A DNA stretch of 64,000 bases from Asanoa ishikariensis (GTDB lineage: Bacteria; Actinomycetota; Actinomycetes; Mycobacteriales; Micromonosporaceae). Positions 24,777 to 33,627 of this stretch are shown piece after piece. The position numbers and the translations under genes were made by a program. A model generated the notes under the pieces. It was not told where the DNA came from. It worked only from the letters and a program-made list of their open reading frames with translations, and searched no databases. Where the stretch lies: positions 114,456 through 178,455 of the forward strand of contig NZ_FNQB01000007.1 in the NCBI RefSeq assembly GCF_900107455.1, given 5' to 3'. Positions within the stretch are counted from its first letter, which is position 1, and every line of letters begins with the position of its first letter.

Positions 24777-25046
24777 CGGGCCCTTGAGGTCGAGCATCAA
24801 CCTCGGGTCGCCGGCGGCGGTGGCCAGCACCTCGGGCAGCGTCGGCACGACCAGGTCGCGCCGCCGGTGCACCTCGAGCCACTTCTCCCAGTAGAGGTGC
24901 GGTCCGATCGCCTTGCGGTGCCGGACCTCCAGCGAACCGCGATAGAGGTGCACGTCGGCCTCGACGAGGTCGACGTCGGCGGCGAGCGCGGCGCGCAGGT
25001 CAGCAAGGGTGTTGCCGGCCCGGTGTGCGACGGAAAGCAGGCTCAT
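24372..25046 (-). CDS. glycerophosphodiester phosphodiesterase family protein
   Basis: A 224-residue TIM-barrel phosphodiesterase, predicted to split glycerophosphodiesters into glycerol-3-phosphate and an alcohol. The N-terminal SVAHRAGNT carries the catalytic His, and DLVEADVHLYRG carries the metal-binding acidic residues; MLDLKGPS holds a further conserved position. The second catalytic His may lie in VRHRKA. I start at MSLLSV; the frame is open 24 codons upstream without a ribosome site. There is no signal peptide, so it is cytosolic. Its last 405 bases are covered antisense by the neighbouring transporter frame. Confidence 0.85.
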   Translation of the reverse strand: MSLLSVAHRAGNTLADLRAALAADVDLVEADVHLYRGSLEVRHRKAIGPHLYWEKWLEVHRRRDLVVPTLPEVLATAAGDPRLMLDLKGPSLAVAPLVAEALGEYAPGVPVAVCTKQWTMLDAFAGQPHVRRILSASDPLQLARLRARLRRGRVDGVSIRLRLLSAPIVEELRRATDTVLAWPVDSPSALAHARRIGVTGVISKDLPMLAGLRPPRLPDVELAA

Positions 25047-25289
25047 GAGCGGCAGAGTAGCGCTCCACGAATGCCCGGACGCCGATGCCTGGGCGACCGG
25101 GGGTTGAGCAGCCGGCAAAGAGACGGTACGAGTGCGTGCGGGTGGGACGCCCGGGATATGTGAGACGGATTCTCCGGATCCTCATCTTTTGCGCCTTACG
25201 TCCGGCACTATCGGCCGTACGGGCATGAGCGTGCCGCATGTCCGGCTCGGGACCGGAGTGACGCGAGCGGCTGATTACGGGGGATCAGA

Positions 25290-27278
25290 ATGAAGAAACG
25301 AGCGCGGCTCGGTGCCGTGGCAGTGATGAGCGCGATGGGTCTGCTGGCGCAGGTTCCCGCGTTCGCCCGGGTGCAGTCGGAGGTGACCGGCCCGGTCACG
25401 GACAGGTGTGCGACCACGGACGCGCCCGCGGACGACTGGGCCGAGCCGTACGACGGCGAGGTCTACCTGGACCCGGCACCGACCGACGTGCCGTTGCCGC
25501 CGCTGGCCGCCGCGCCGCACGGGGTCGCACCGAGCCCCGACCCGTCGGCGCCACCCGCGGTGGCGGAGCCGACCGCCACCCCCGCGCCGGCGGACACCGC
25601 CGGACTCGCCGCGCCACAGGTCGCACCCTCCCCGGGGCCGACCGACCTGCCCCCGGTCGCACCGCAGACCGCGCCGACGCCGGCCCCGGCGGTGTCCGGC
25701 GTGACGGTCGACCCGCCGGCCGTCGCCGGTCCGACACCCAGCGCCGAGCCGTCTGCGCCGGGCCTGGCCACGGTGCCGCCGGCGGACCCGCCGTCGCAGC
25801 CGGCCGTGGTCGTGCCGGGACCCACCGCCACCCCCGACCCGAACCTGCCGATCGACCCCAGCACCGACCCCACGGCGCTGGCTGACCCCTCGACGCTGGC
25901 TGACCCCACTGCGCTGGCTGACCCCACGGCGCTGGTCGATCCCCTTGCCCCGGTCGACCCGAACGCCCTCGCCGCGCCGACGCCGACCGCCGACCCGAGC
26001 ACGCTGCCGGGTTTGACGGTGGAGCCGGACGCGACCGCCATGCCCGACCCGAACGCGCTGCCGGGCGGAGTCGGCGGCGGAGCGGCCGAGCCGGGTGTGC
26101 CGGTCGAGCAGTTGGTCGTCCCCACGCCGGCTCTCACCCCGGACCCGCTGGCCGCCGCTGCGACCGAGGCGCCCGGTCTGGTCGCGGCCGAACCGGAGCT
26201 GACACCGACACCGAGCGCCGCACCCGCCGTCGCCGAACCTGACCTCGCCGCGCCTGACCTCGCCGCACCCGATGCCGCCGCGACCGGGCTGGCGCCGGCC
26301 GCGCCGGACCCGGCCGCCGCCCTGGGTGAGCCGTCGGCCGCGCCGTCCGGTGTGCTGCCGGGCGTCACCCCGAGCGCCGCGCCGTTCGACCCGTACGCCC
26401 TGGCGCAGCCGGCCGACCCGACCACGGTGACCGGGGAGGCCGCACCGCAGCCCGGTTGGAGTGGCAGCGCGCAGGACTGGTCCGGCCTGCCGCAGGACGA
26501 CGGGTGGAGCCAGGACGGTTCGGTGCACAACGGCGAGAGCACGTGGATCGACGAGGCCCCGGCGGCCGACTCGTTCCAGGCGCCGGAGGCGGACGCGTGC
26601 GCACCGGACGCGGAGCCGCCGGCCGCCGACCCGTACAGCGACGGCTACGCCGATGGCTATGACGCCGGCTACGAGGCGGCGCTGGAAGAGCACGGGCTGC
26701 TGGACGAGCAGTGGTCGACGGAGCCGGAGTACCAGCAGGAGGCGGACCCGGCGCCGGAGACGCACAACTACGAGGAGCCCGCGCAGCAGCACAGCGAGCC
26801 GCAGCGGCACGAGCCGCAACAGTCCTACCAGGACGCTCCGGACGTGCGTGACGTGCCGGACGCGCCGGCCCCGCAGCGCGAGCCGGTCGCGGTCGACCCG
26901 GTCCCGCCGGCACCGGTGAACCCGGAGCCCGTCGTGCAGGAGCCCATGGCACACGGACCGATGGCGCAGGGACCGATGGGTTACGGACCGATGGCGCACG
27001 AACCGGCCGCGCAGGAGCCCGCCGCGCAAGAGCCGGCCGCGCAGGAGCCCGCCGCGCAGGAGCCGGCACGGGTCGACGCCGGCCCGTGGGGTCCGGGAGC
27101 CGCGGGCATCACCGTGGCGAAGCCGACCGGCGAGGACCCCGGCAACGGTCCGGCGACCAATAGCTGGATGCCCGGCGACGCGGGCGCGGAGACCAAGGAC
27201 GCCAAGCCGGCGAAGAAGACGTCCAAGACCACCAAGGCGGCCAAGGCCAAGACGGCGAAGCCGAAGACGGCGGGCTAG
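25290..27278 (+). CDS. large Pro/Ala-rich secreted repeat protein
   Basis: A 662-residue protein starting at ATG after GGGGGATC. A signal peptide (KKRARLGAVAVMSAMGLLAQVPAFA) precedes a short unique segment with two Cys (around DRCATTD and, far downstream, DACAPD). The body to about residue 385 is Pro/Ala/Asp/Thr-rich and unstructured, with 18-base ALADPT repeats. Then comes a Trp-containing stretch, a single helical motif YADGYDAGYEAALEEHGLL near residue 460, Gln/Pro repeats (GPMAQ and AAQEP units) and a Lys/Ala/Thr tail. No anchor motif (LPXTG) is seen. It could be a cell-wall spacer or envelope-spanning filament, as Pro-rich secreted proteins often are; function unknown. Confidence 0.78.
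   Translation: MKKRARLGAVAVMSAMGLLAQVPAFARVQSEVTGPVTDRCATTDAPADDWAEPYDGEVYLDPAPTDVPLPPLAAAPHGVAPSPDPSAPPAVAEPTATPAPADTAGLAAPQVAPSPGPTDLPPVAPQTAPTPAPAVSGVTVDPPAVAGPTPSAEPSAPGLATVPPADPPSQPAVVVPGPTATPDPNLPIDPSTDPTALADPSTLADPTALADPTALVDPLAPVDPNALAAPTPTADPSTLPGLTVEPDATAMPDPNALPGGVGGGAAEPGVPVEQLVVPTPALTPDPLAAAATEAPGLVAAEPELTPTPSAAPAVAEPDLAAPDLAAPDAAATGLAPAAPDPAAALGEPSAAPSGVLPGVTPSAAPFDPYALAQPADPTTVTGEAAPQPGWSGSAQDWSGLPQDDGWSQDGSVHNGESTWIDEAPAADSFQAPEADACAPDAEPPAADPYSDGYADGYDAGYEAALEEHGLLDEQWSTEPEYQQEADPAPETHNYEEPAQQHSEPQRHEPQQSYQDAPDVRDVPDAPAPQREPVAVDPVPPAPVNPEPVVQEPMAHGPMAQGPMGYGPMAHEPAAQEPAAQEPAAQEPAAQEPARVDAGPWGPGAAGITVAKPTGEDPGNGPATNSWMPGDAGAETKDAKPAKKTSKTTKAAKAKTAKPKTAG
25866..25955 (+). repeat. 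18-bp tandem repeat (ALADPT units)
   Basis: Five consecutive 18-base units beginning GACCCC, the first four nearly identical, encode D-P-T/S-A/T-L-A/V hexapeptides in the Pro/Ala-rich secreted protein. In-frame length means units can be gained or lost without breaking the gene. Confidence 0.85.
27006..27065 (+). repeat. 15-bp tandem repeat (AAQEP units)
   Basis: Four near-perfect 15-base units encode consecutive AAQEP pentapeptides near the C-terminus of the secreted protein. They follow a related degenerate series of GPMAQ/GPMGY/GPMAH units just upstream. They are in frame and likely variable between strains. Confidence 0.88.
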
Positions 27279-27289
27279 CCCCGTCCACC

Positions 27290-27325
27290 CGCCGCCCGCA
27301 GCCTCGTCCGGCGCTGCGGGCGGCG
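27290..27325. terminator. bidirectional hairpin terminator between convergent genes
   Basis: A perfect 13-base inverted repeat (27290-27302 with 27313-27325, all G/C except one base pair) encloses a 10-base loop. It lies 12 bases after the secreted-protein stop and 15 bases before the convergent dehydrogenase stop. No T run follows on either strand, as is usual for intrinsic terminators in very GC-rich actinobacteria. Confidence 0.8.
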
Positions 27326-27339
27326 CGGTGTGTCCGGGG

Positions 27340-28551
27340 TCAGGAGGCGGTCACCGCCACCTCGAGCCAACCGGGACTGCGCCGGTCGAACTCGCGGTAG
27401 CCGGACAGCACGTCGGTCAGCGGCTCGTGCTGGGTGAGCATGCGCCGGGTGTCGACCGCGCCGTGCTCCACCATGGACAGCAGTCGAGGGATGTACCGGG
27501 GATGGTTCCCGTTCCCCATGTTGATTTTCAGGTTCCGGTTCATCGCCAGGCCGAGCGGGAAGAACCGGTCGGTACGCGGATAGACCCCGACGATGCCGAG
27601 GGTGCCGGCCTTGGCGAGGCTCTCCACCGCCCACTCCCCCGCCTGGGCGGGCGCGTCGCCCGGCTCCCACTGGCCGTCGTGCGCGTTGGTCACCGGCGCG
27701 ATGGTGCGCACCTCGTCGCGATGCTCGGCGTCGTGCGCCCGGGCGTCGGCCGCGGCGGGACCGGACCGCGCACTCTCCGCGTCGACACCGACGGCGTCGA
27801 TCGCCCGGTCCGGACCGGTGCCGAGGGTCAGCTCCAGCAACGCCTCGACGGGGTCCTCCCGGTCGAAGTCGACGATCTCGGCGCCCAGGGCGCGGGCCCG
27901 TTCGAGGCGGTCCGGATGGTGGTCGACGGCGATCACCCGGCCGGCGCCACGCTGGAACGCCGACAGGATCGCGAACTGGCCCACGGGTCCGCAGCCGAAG
28001 ACGGCCACCACGTCGCCGTCGGAGACGTTGGCGATCACGGCGCCGAAGTAGCCGGTCGGGTAGATGTCGGACAGCGCGATCGCCGCGTCGTCGGAGACCG
28101 CGTCCGGCAGCGTGAACATGTTGGTGTGCGCGCACGGCACCCGCACGTACTCGGCCTGCGTCCCGTCGAACGAGCCGGTCGAGGCGGGCGAGCCGTAGGA
28201 CGCCGTGCCCGAGCGCCGGCCCGCGGGGTTGATCTCGTCGCACTGGGCGAAGTAACCGGCCCGGCAGTAGACGCAGGAGCCGCAGCCGAGCACCGCGGAG
28301 AGCAGCACCCGCTCGCCGGCCACGTGGTTGCGGACGCCCTGGCCGACCTCTTCGACCACACCGACACCTTCGTGCCCGAGGATGGTCCCCGGCCGCATGC
28401 CCGGCACCGTGCCACGGACGAAGTGCAGGTCGGTGCCGCAAATGGCGGCGGTGGTGATCCGTACGACCGCGTCGGTCGGGGTCTCGAGCTTGGGCTCGGC
28501 CACGTTGTCCAAGCGGATGTCGCCCACGCCGTGGAACACGACGGCTTTCAT
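27340..28551 (-). CDS. zinc-dependent alcohol dehydrogenase, formaldehyde-dehydrogenase-like
   Basis: A 403-residue medium-chain dehydrogenase. The catalytic zinc site shows AAICGTDLH and ILGHEGVGVV, the structural zinc loop CGSCVYCRAGYFAQC and the nucleotide fold VFGCGPVGQFA, with DHHPDRLERA following as the NAD-selecting strand. An insertion of about 55 residues in the C-terminal half, followed by PRTDRFFPLG and NLKINMGNGNHPRYIP, matches the glutathione-independent formaldehyde dehydrogenase-like branch. It probably oxidises an aldehyde or alcohol in detoxification. I start at MKAVVFHG; the frame extends 16 codons further. Confidence 0.9.
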   Translation of the reverse strand: MKAVVFHGVGDIRLDNVAEPKLETPTDAVVRITTAAICGTDLHFVRGTVPGMRPGTILGHEGVGVVEEVGQGVRNHVAGERVLLSAVLGCGSCVYCRAGYFAQCDEINPAGRRSGTASYGSPASTGSFDGTQAEYVRVPCAHTNMFTLPDAVSDDAAIALSDIYPTGYFGAVIANVSDGDVVAVFGCGPVGQFAILSAFQRGAGRVIAVDHHPDRLERARALGAEIVDFDREDPVEALLELTLGTGPDRAIDAVGVDAESARSGPAAADARAHDAEHRDEVRTIAPVTNAHDGQWEPGDAPAQAGEWAVESLAKAGTLGIVGVYPRTDRFFPLGLAMNRNLKINMGNGNHPRYIPRLLSMVEHGAVDTRRMLTQHEPLTDVLSGYREFDRRSPGWLEVAVTAS

Positions 28552-28726
28552 CGTCGACCGCCTCTCGATGCGAGGATCGGGGCGGGCCGGCGGCATCACG
28601 TCGACGGGGCGCGATGCGCTGACCCGTCTCCCTCACCATCGCACGGCCCGCGCGGCGTCGCGGCGATTAGGCTGGAACTCCTCGCCCCGGTTTGCCGCAC
28701 ACCAGTCGACCCGAGGGATGCACGGC

Positions 28727-29599
28727 ATGGCGACGACATATCTGGAAACCGATAACCGGACCAGCACGGCCGCGGACGGGATCACCTACGCGTACCGCGA
28801 GTCTGGCGTGGGCGACCCGCCCCTGGTGCTGCTCCAGCATTTCCGCGGCAACCTCGACAACTGGGATCCGGCCCTGATCGACGCGCTCGCGGCGAACCGC
28901 CGCGTGATCATGTTCGACTACGCCGGTGTCGGCGCCAGCACCGGCAGCACCGCCGACAACGTGGACCAGATGGCCCGCGAGACGACCGCGTTCCTCACCT
29001 CGCTCGGGCTCGACCGGGTCGACCTGCTGGGCTTCTCGATCGGCAGCTTCGTCGCCCAACGCATCGCGCTGGACCGGCCCAGCCTGGTGCGCCGGCTGGT
29101 GCTCGCCGCCACCGCGCCCCAGGGTGCGGAGGGCATGTTCGGCTGGGCACCCGAGGTGATCGGTGCGCTGAACACCAAGGAGGGCAGCCCGGACGGCTAT
29201 CTGTCGGTGTTCTTCGCCGACAGCGACAGCAGCCGCGCGGCCGGGGCGCAGACGCTGAAACGCATCTTCGCCCGCGACGCCGGCCGGGACACACCGGTCT
29301 CGTCGGATGCCTGGACCGCGCAGTACGACGCGGTGGTGCGGTGGGGCAATCCGGACCACGGCGCGCTGCAACGCCTCAGCGCGATCGACATCCCGGTCTT
29401 CGTCGCGAACGGCGACCACGACCCGATGATCCTGCCCCGCTACAGCCACCTGGTCGCCGGGCTGCTGCCGCACGCGGACATCAAGACGTATCCGGACTCC
29501 GCGCACGGCTTCTTGTTCCAGCACTTCCGCGAGTTCGCCGACGACGTGACCGCGTTCCTGGACGAGCCGGACGTCACGGGGTCCACCAGCCGAGGGTGA
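28727..29599 (+). CDS. alpha/beta hydrolase
   Basis: A 290-residue hydrolase with LLQHFRGNLDNWDP (oxyanion region), FDYAGVGAST, the nucleophile elbow LLGFSIGSFVAQ, an acidic residue in VANGDHDPM and the catalytic His in DSAHGFLFQH. A serine nucleophile in GFSIG and the QHFRGN motif are typical of a branch often annotated as haloperoxidase/esterase-like. GAGGG lies nine bases upstream of the ATG; another ATG three codons earlier is possible. It overlaps the convergent flavoprotein gene by 26 bases at its 3' end. Confidence 0.88.
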   Translation: MATTYLETDNRTSTAADGITYAYRESGVGDPPLVLLQHFRGNLDNWDPALIDALAANRRVIMFDYAGVGASTGSTADNVDQMARETTAFLTSLGLDRVDLLGFSIGSFVAQRIALDRPSLVRRLVLAATAPQGAEGMFGWAPEVIGALNTKEGSPDGYLSVFFADSDSSRAAGAQTLKRIFARDAGRDTPVSSDAWTAQYDAVVRWGNPDHGALQRLSAIDIPVFVANGDHDPMILPRYSHLVAGLLPHADIKTYPDSAHGFLFQHFREFADDVTAFLDEPDVTGSTSRG

Positions 29600-30926
29600 C
29601 GCCGTCCGGGTCGTAGCGCCGGCGCACCTGGCCGAGCCGCTCGCGGATGTCGTCGGGCCAGCACGCGGCGACCCGCTCCGGCGTGATCGGCTGGGCCAGC
29701 ACGTTGGGGTTGTTCACGGCGGAGATCCACGGCGCGGCGACGCTGTCCCAGCGGGCGGCGGCGGCCGGCACGACGGTGTCGAAGAGCTCCGGCTGCGCGG
29801 ACACCAGCGCGATCACGTAGTCCGAGGCGCGGCCGCCGACCGCCGAGCCGCCGGGGACGTCCCGGCTGGTGGCGCCGCCGAGGTGCCGCCACTCGGCGGC
29901 GAAGAACGGCGAGTCCGTCGCGTCCGGGCCCGCCATCTCCAGGAACACCGTCGCCAGACCCTGGTCGGCCCGATCGATCATCGTGCCGTGCACGTACGCC
30001 GGGATCGGGTCGGTCGGGTCGTTGTGGATCCGGCCCAGCTCGGTGGTCGGCACCTCACCGAGCAGGTCGAGGTAGACCGGCGCGGCCGCCCGCAACGGCG
30101 CCACCAGCCGCTCCCCCTCGGCCGGGTCGCCCGGGAACGCGAACCGCACGCCCAACAGCTTCCTGCCCCGCATCGGCTCGGGCACCTCCGGCAGCGGCGG
30201 GAACGCGACGGCCTGCACGCTGGTGGTCACCCGGTCGTCGGCGCCGTCCGTCCAGTCGACCCAGGCGCGCAGCATCCGGTCGATGTCGGGAGTGTCCACG
30301 AAGAACGATCCACCGTAGACGGACGTCAGCTCGACCAGCCGGACCCGCACCTCGGTCACCACGCCGAGCCCGAACTTGCCGCCGCGCAGCGCCCAGAACA
30401 GATCCGGGTTGGTGTGTTCGTCAGCCTCGACCACCTCGCCCTCGCCGGTGACGACCGTGAACCCGATCGCGTAGTCGGAGCTGAAACCGTGGCTGCGGGC
30501 CAGCGGTCCCATCCCACCGCCGAGCAGATAGCCGACCGCGCCGACGCGCGGGGACGAGCCGGTGATCGGGGCCAGCCCGTACGCGGCCGCCGCGTCGACC
30601 ACCGCCTTCCAGCGCACGCCGGCGCCGATCGCCGCCGTGCGGGTCTCCGGGTCCACGTGCAGGTGGTCGAAGCGGGAGGTGTTGAGCAGCAGGCCGGACC
30701 CGATCTCCAGCTCGGCGCCGTGCCCGGTGCCCTGCACGGAGATCCGCATGCCGGCCTCGCGGGCGTACCGCACCGCCGCCACCACGTCCGCCACCGACGT
30801 GGCCGTCGCCACCAGTTCCGGGCGCGGGTTGAAGGCGAGGTTGAAGCCCGCCACGGCCGCGGCGAAACCCTCGTCGCCGGGCTCGAGAACCGGTCCGCCG
30901 ACCTTGCCGGCGAGTGTGGAAGTCAT
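29574..30926 (-). CDS. FAD-binding oxidoreductase (BBE-like), second copy in window
   Basis: A 450-residue flavoprotein related in architecture to the gene at 11515 but only distantly in sequence. The FAD domain has ISVQGTGHGAE with His69 for covalent attachment and AVGYLLGGGMG; the second Cys anchor is missing. The C-terminal VRRRYDPDGVTLGWW is BBE-like. ATG preceded by GGAAGGA with 8-base spacing fixes the start. It lies 25 bases downstream of the antiporter and may share its transcript. Substrate unknown. Confidence 0.9.
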   Translation of the reverse strand: MTSTLAGKVGGPVLEPGDEGFAAAVAGFNLAFNPRPELVATATSVADVVAAVRYAREAGMRISVQGTGHGAELEIGSGLLLNTSRFDHLHVDPETRTAAIGAGVRWKAVVDAAAAYGLAPITGSSPRVGAVGYLLGGGMGPLARSHGFSSDYAIGFTVVTGEGEVVEADEHTNPDLFWALRGGKFGLGVVTEVRVRLVELTSVYGGSFFVDTPDIDRMLRAWVDWTDGADDRVTTSVQAVAFPPLPEVPEPMRGRKLLGVRFAFPGDPAEGERLVAPLRAAAPVYLDLLGEVPTTELGRIHNDPTDPIPAYVHGTMIDRADQGLATVFLEMAGPDATDSPFFAAEWRHLGGATSRDVPGGSAVGGRASDYVIALVSAQPELFDTVVPAAAARWDSVAAPWISAVNNPNVLAQPITPERVAACWPDDIRERLGQVRRRYDPDGVTLGWWTP

Positions 30927-30951
30927 TTCGCTGATCCTTCCTGGGTGTGGC

Positions 30952-32532
30952 TCAGTCGGCCCTGGGTGGGCCGAGCAGTCCAATCTCGGTGACATCGAGG
31001 GACGCCTGTAGCTCGCGCATCACGATGTCGTCGATCTCGCGGCGGTCCCGCATCGCAGTGACGGCCAGCCGCTCGTGCTCGAGCACGCCAAGCCGCAGCC
31101 GGCGCTCGAGCTGCTCGGCGCTGGTCAGCTCGGAGTGCCCGTCGCCGCTGCGGGCCTCGCTGACGGCCAACTCGTAGTCGCCCCGGACCCGGTCGGTCAT
31201 GTACGCGGGAGCGGACAGCGACCGCGCCACCGCCGGCAGGGCGGCCAGCCCGGCTTCCGCCGCCCGGACCCGGGCGTGCCGGGCCTCGTCGATCCGGGCG
31301 CTGTCGCCGGTAAGCCCGGCCCAGCGGACGATCATCGGCAGGGTGAGCCCCTGCACCAGGATCGTCGTCAGGATCACCACGGAGGTGACGAAGACGATCA
31401 GGTCCCGGTCCGGGTAGGGCGTGCCGTCGGAGAGCACCGACGGGACAGCGAGGGCCGCGGCCAGGGAGACCGCTCCGCGGAAGCCGGCCCACCCGTACGC
31501 CGTGCGGACCTTCCAGTTGAGCCGCCTGGTGCGCTGGACCGCGCGGCGGTCGAGCAGCCGGATCAGCAGGGCTGCCAGGTGGATCCAGACGATCCGCGTC
31601 ACCATCACGACGGCGGCCGCCGCGAAGGCGATGCCTACGGCCCGGCCCATCTGGTCGTTGTCGATCCGCCGTGCGGCGGCCGGGATCTGGAGGCCCACCA
31701 GGACGAACAGGCTGCCGTTGACGATGAAGGTCGAGAGGTTCCAGAAGGCGAACGCCTGCACCCGGGAACGGGCCCGGATGACCCGCGGGCCGGCGTACGA
31801 GTGGACCAACCCGACCACCACGACGGCGACCACGCCGCTGGCGTGGATGACGTCACCCACGAAGAACGCCGCGAACGGGGTGAGGATCGACAGGCCGCCC
31901 TCGCGCAGCGGGTCGTCCATCCGCCGTCGGATCCAGATGAACAGGGCGCCGGTGACCAGGCCGGCGATCAGCCCGCCGACGATCGACCAGATCAGGTCGC
32001 CGGTGATCGCCAGCAGCGAGGGCGAGGTGCCGTCCACCAGCATGCCGAGCGCGACCGCGAACAGCACCAGCGCGGTGCCGTCGTTGATCAGGCTCTCCGC
32101 GCGCAGGGTCGTCAGGTTGCGGCGGGGCATCCGCTTGGCCAGGCCGGCGACCGCGGCGGCGTCCGTGGGCGCCAGGACGGCACCCAGGATCCAGGCGGCG
32201 GCCGACGCGACCCCGATCGCCTGGAGCGAGTAGGACAAAGCAACCATGGTTGCGATGACCAGGCCGATCGCGGACAGCAGGATCACCCGGATGTTGGCCC
32301 GGATCTCCCGCAGGCTGGTGTTGAGGCTCTCCCAGTAGAGGATGCCGGGCAGGAAGATCACCAGGACCGCGGACGCGGGCAGCCGGACGTCGGAGAGCCG
32401 CGGAATGAACGCCAGCAGGCCACCCATCACGAGCAGCAGGACCGGCGGCGCGACGCTGTAGCGCCGGCCGATGGTGGTGCCGACGATGACCGTCGCGCCA
32501 AGTGCGACGACCACGAGCAACCCTTCCAGCAC
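30952..32532 (-). CDS. CPA1-family Na+/H+ antiporter, second copy in window
   Basis: A 526-residue antiporter with about 12 helices. Ion-site motifs are GAVLAPTDAAAVAGLA and RAESLINDGTALVLF, and the later helix YGWAGFRGAVSLAAALAVP is also standard. The last 130 residues form a charged cytosolic tail. It is distinct from the copy at 7408 (different spacing and tail), so this is not a recent duplication. It is first of a likely pair with the downstream flavoprotein; the upstream neighbour is a FUSC-like gene. Confidence 0.92.
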   Translation of the reverse strand: MLEGLLVVVALGATVIVGTTIGRRYSVAPPVLLLVMGGLLAFIPRLSDVRLPASAVLVIFLPGILYWESLNTSLREIRANIRVILLSAIGLVIATMVALSYSLQAIGVASAAAWILGAVLAPTDAAAVAGLAKRMPRRNLTTLRAESLINDGTALVLFAVALGMLVDGTSPSLLAITGDLIWSIVGGLIAGLVTGALFIWIRRRMDDPLREGGLSILTPFAAFFVGDVIHASGVVAVVVVGLVHSYAGPRVIRARSRVQAFAFWNLSTFIVNGSLFVLVGLQIPAAARRIDNDQMGRAVGIAFAAAAVVMVTRIVWIHLAALLIRLLDRRAVQRTRRLNWKVRTAYGWAGFRGAVSLAAALAVPSVLSDGTPYPDRDLIVFVTSVVILTTILVQGLTLPMIVRWAGLTGDSARIDEARHARVRAAEAGLAALPAVARSLSAPAYMTDRVRGDYELAVSEARSGDGHSELTSAEQLERRLRLGVLEHERLAVTAMRDRREIDDIVMRELQASLDVTEIGLLGPPRAD

Positions 32533-32634
32533 CGCTTCACCCCCGTGTCCGCGGCTGGACCACCACCAGCATGCCGCGAACAGCCCCCGAACCAGGTGTG
32601 ATCTAGGCCGTGTCCTGCCCTGATGAAGCGGCGG

Positions 32635-33156
32635 CTACCGCAGGTGCGGGTGCACCAGCTTCAGGGACAGCCACGCGGTGCCCACCCCGATGACCACGCC
32701 GATCACCGTGTCGATGAAACGCAGGATGGGCTGCTGCCACGGCTCCACGGGGCTGATCGTGGACACCACCAGCACCACGGCCGTGGTGATCGCCGCCGTG
32801 GTCGCGTCGCCCGGCCGGCCGATCAGCAGCCCGACCGCCGAGGAGATGCCGATCAGGAGCGCGAACGCCCAGAGGTGGAACGGCAGGAAGACGAGATAGA
32901 CCAGGCAGATGACGAAGCTGATCAAGGTGCCCGACATCCGGGAGACGCCGGCCGCGAGGCTCTCCTGGAACGAGGCCCGGCTCACGAAAATCGTCGCGAG
33001 CGCCGCCCACATCCCGCCGAGCAGGTCGCTGTCGCGGCTGTCGAGGTAGACGTGGGTGAACACCCCACTGGCCAGCCAGAAGGCGAGCAGGCAGGCCAAC
33101 CCGAGCACCGTGCTCTCGGCGAGCGCCAGCCGCACCCGCACCGGTGTCGGCGGCAT
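32635..33156 (-). CDS. FUSC/aromatic-acid-exporter-like membrane protein
   Basis: A 173-residue protein with about five membrane helices, matching the membrane half of FUSC/ArAE-type proteins (VLGLACLLAFWLASGVF, FVSRASFQESLAAGVSR, LRFIDTVIGVVIGVGTA). The cytosolic half of full-length family members is missing, but short versions like this are common in actinobacteria. Role in export of aromatic acids is only a family guess. Its stop is followed 100 bases later by the antiporter start on the same strand. Confidence 0.8.
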   Translation of the reverse strand: MPPTPVRVRLALAESTVLGLACLLAFWLASGVFTHVYLDSRDSDLLGGMWAALATIFVSRASFQESLAAGVSRMSGTLISFVICLVYLVFLPFHLWAFALLIGISSAVGLLIGRPGDATTAAITTAVVLVVSTISPVEPWQQPILRFIDTVIGVVIGVGTAWLSLKLVHPHLR

Positions 33157-33181
33157 TTTCGCAGGCTACCGCCGCGAACCC

Positions 33182-33595
33182 TTAGGAGTGCGGGGTTTCC
33201 GGGATCTCGACGTCTACTGTGGTCTGCTCCCGCAGTGCGGTGCTGACCGTGCAGTGCTTCTCGTGCACCCGCTCGGCGACCGACCGGAACACCTGCTCCG
33301 CCTCGGCGTCGTCCGGCGGCAGGGTCACGTCGTACGTCATGGTGATCGACCCGAGCTTGTTGGGCTTGACCCGCTCCGCGTCGAGCGTGGCGGCGAGCCG
33401 GGCCAGCCGGTGCCCGCGCTGCGCGGTCAGCGGCTCCACGGTGACGATGTTGCACCCGCCGAGCGCCGCGAGCAGCAACTCGACGGGGGTGAAGTCGGCG
33501 CCGTCCGACAGCCCGAAGCGGATCTCGGCGCCGCGACCGTTGCGGGCGACGTAACCGCCGTCATCGGTGCGCTCGACCTCTACGTTGTAGCCCAT
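33182..33595 (-). CDS. OsmC family protein
   Basis: A 137-residue OsmC/Ohr-like protein. The first redox-type Cys is in LLLAALGGCNIVTVEPL (about residue 48), and the second conserved Cys is in VHEKHCTVSTAL (about residue 114). These are the positions of the peroxidatic and resolving cysteines in OsmC/Ohr thiol peroxidases, supporting a role in organic peroxide or osmotic stress. It is the first gene of the FUSC-side group and lies 32 bases from the end of der. Confidence 0.9.
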   Translation of the reverse strand: MGYNVEVERTDDGGYVARNGRGAEIRFGLSDGADFTPVELLLAALGGCNIVTVEPLTAQRGHRLARLAATLDAERVKPNKLGSITMTYDVTLPPDDAEAEQVFRSVAERVHEKHCTVSTALREQTTVDVEIPETPHS

Positions 33596-33627
33596 CTATT
33601 GATCATGCCACTGCCGCCCGGGCCGGG

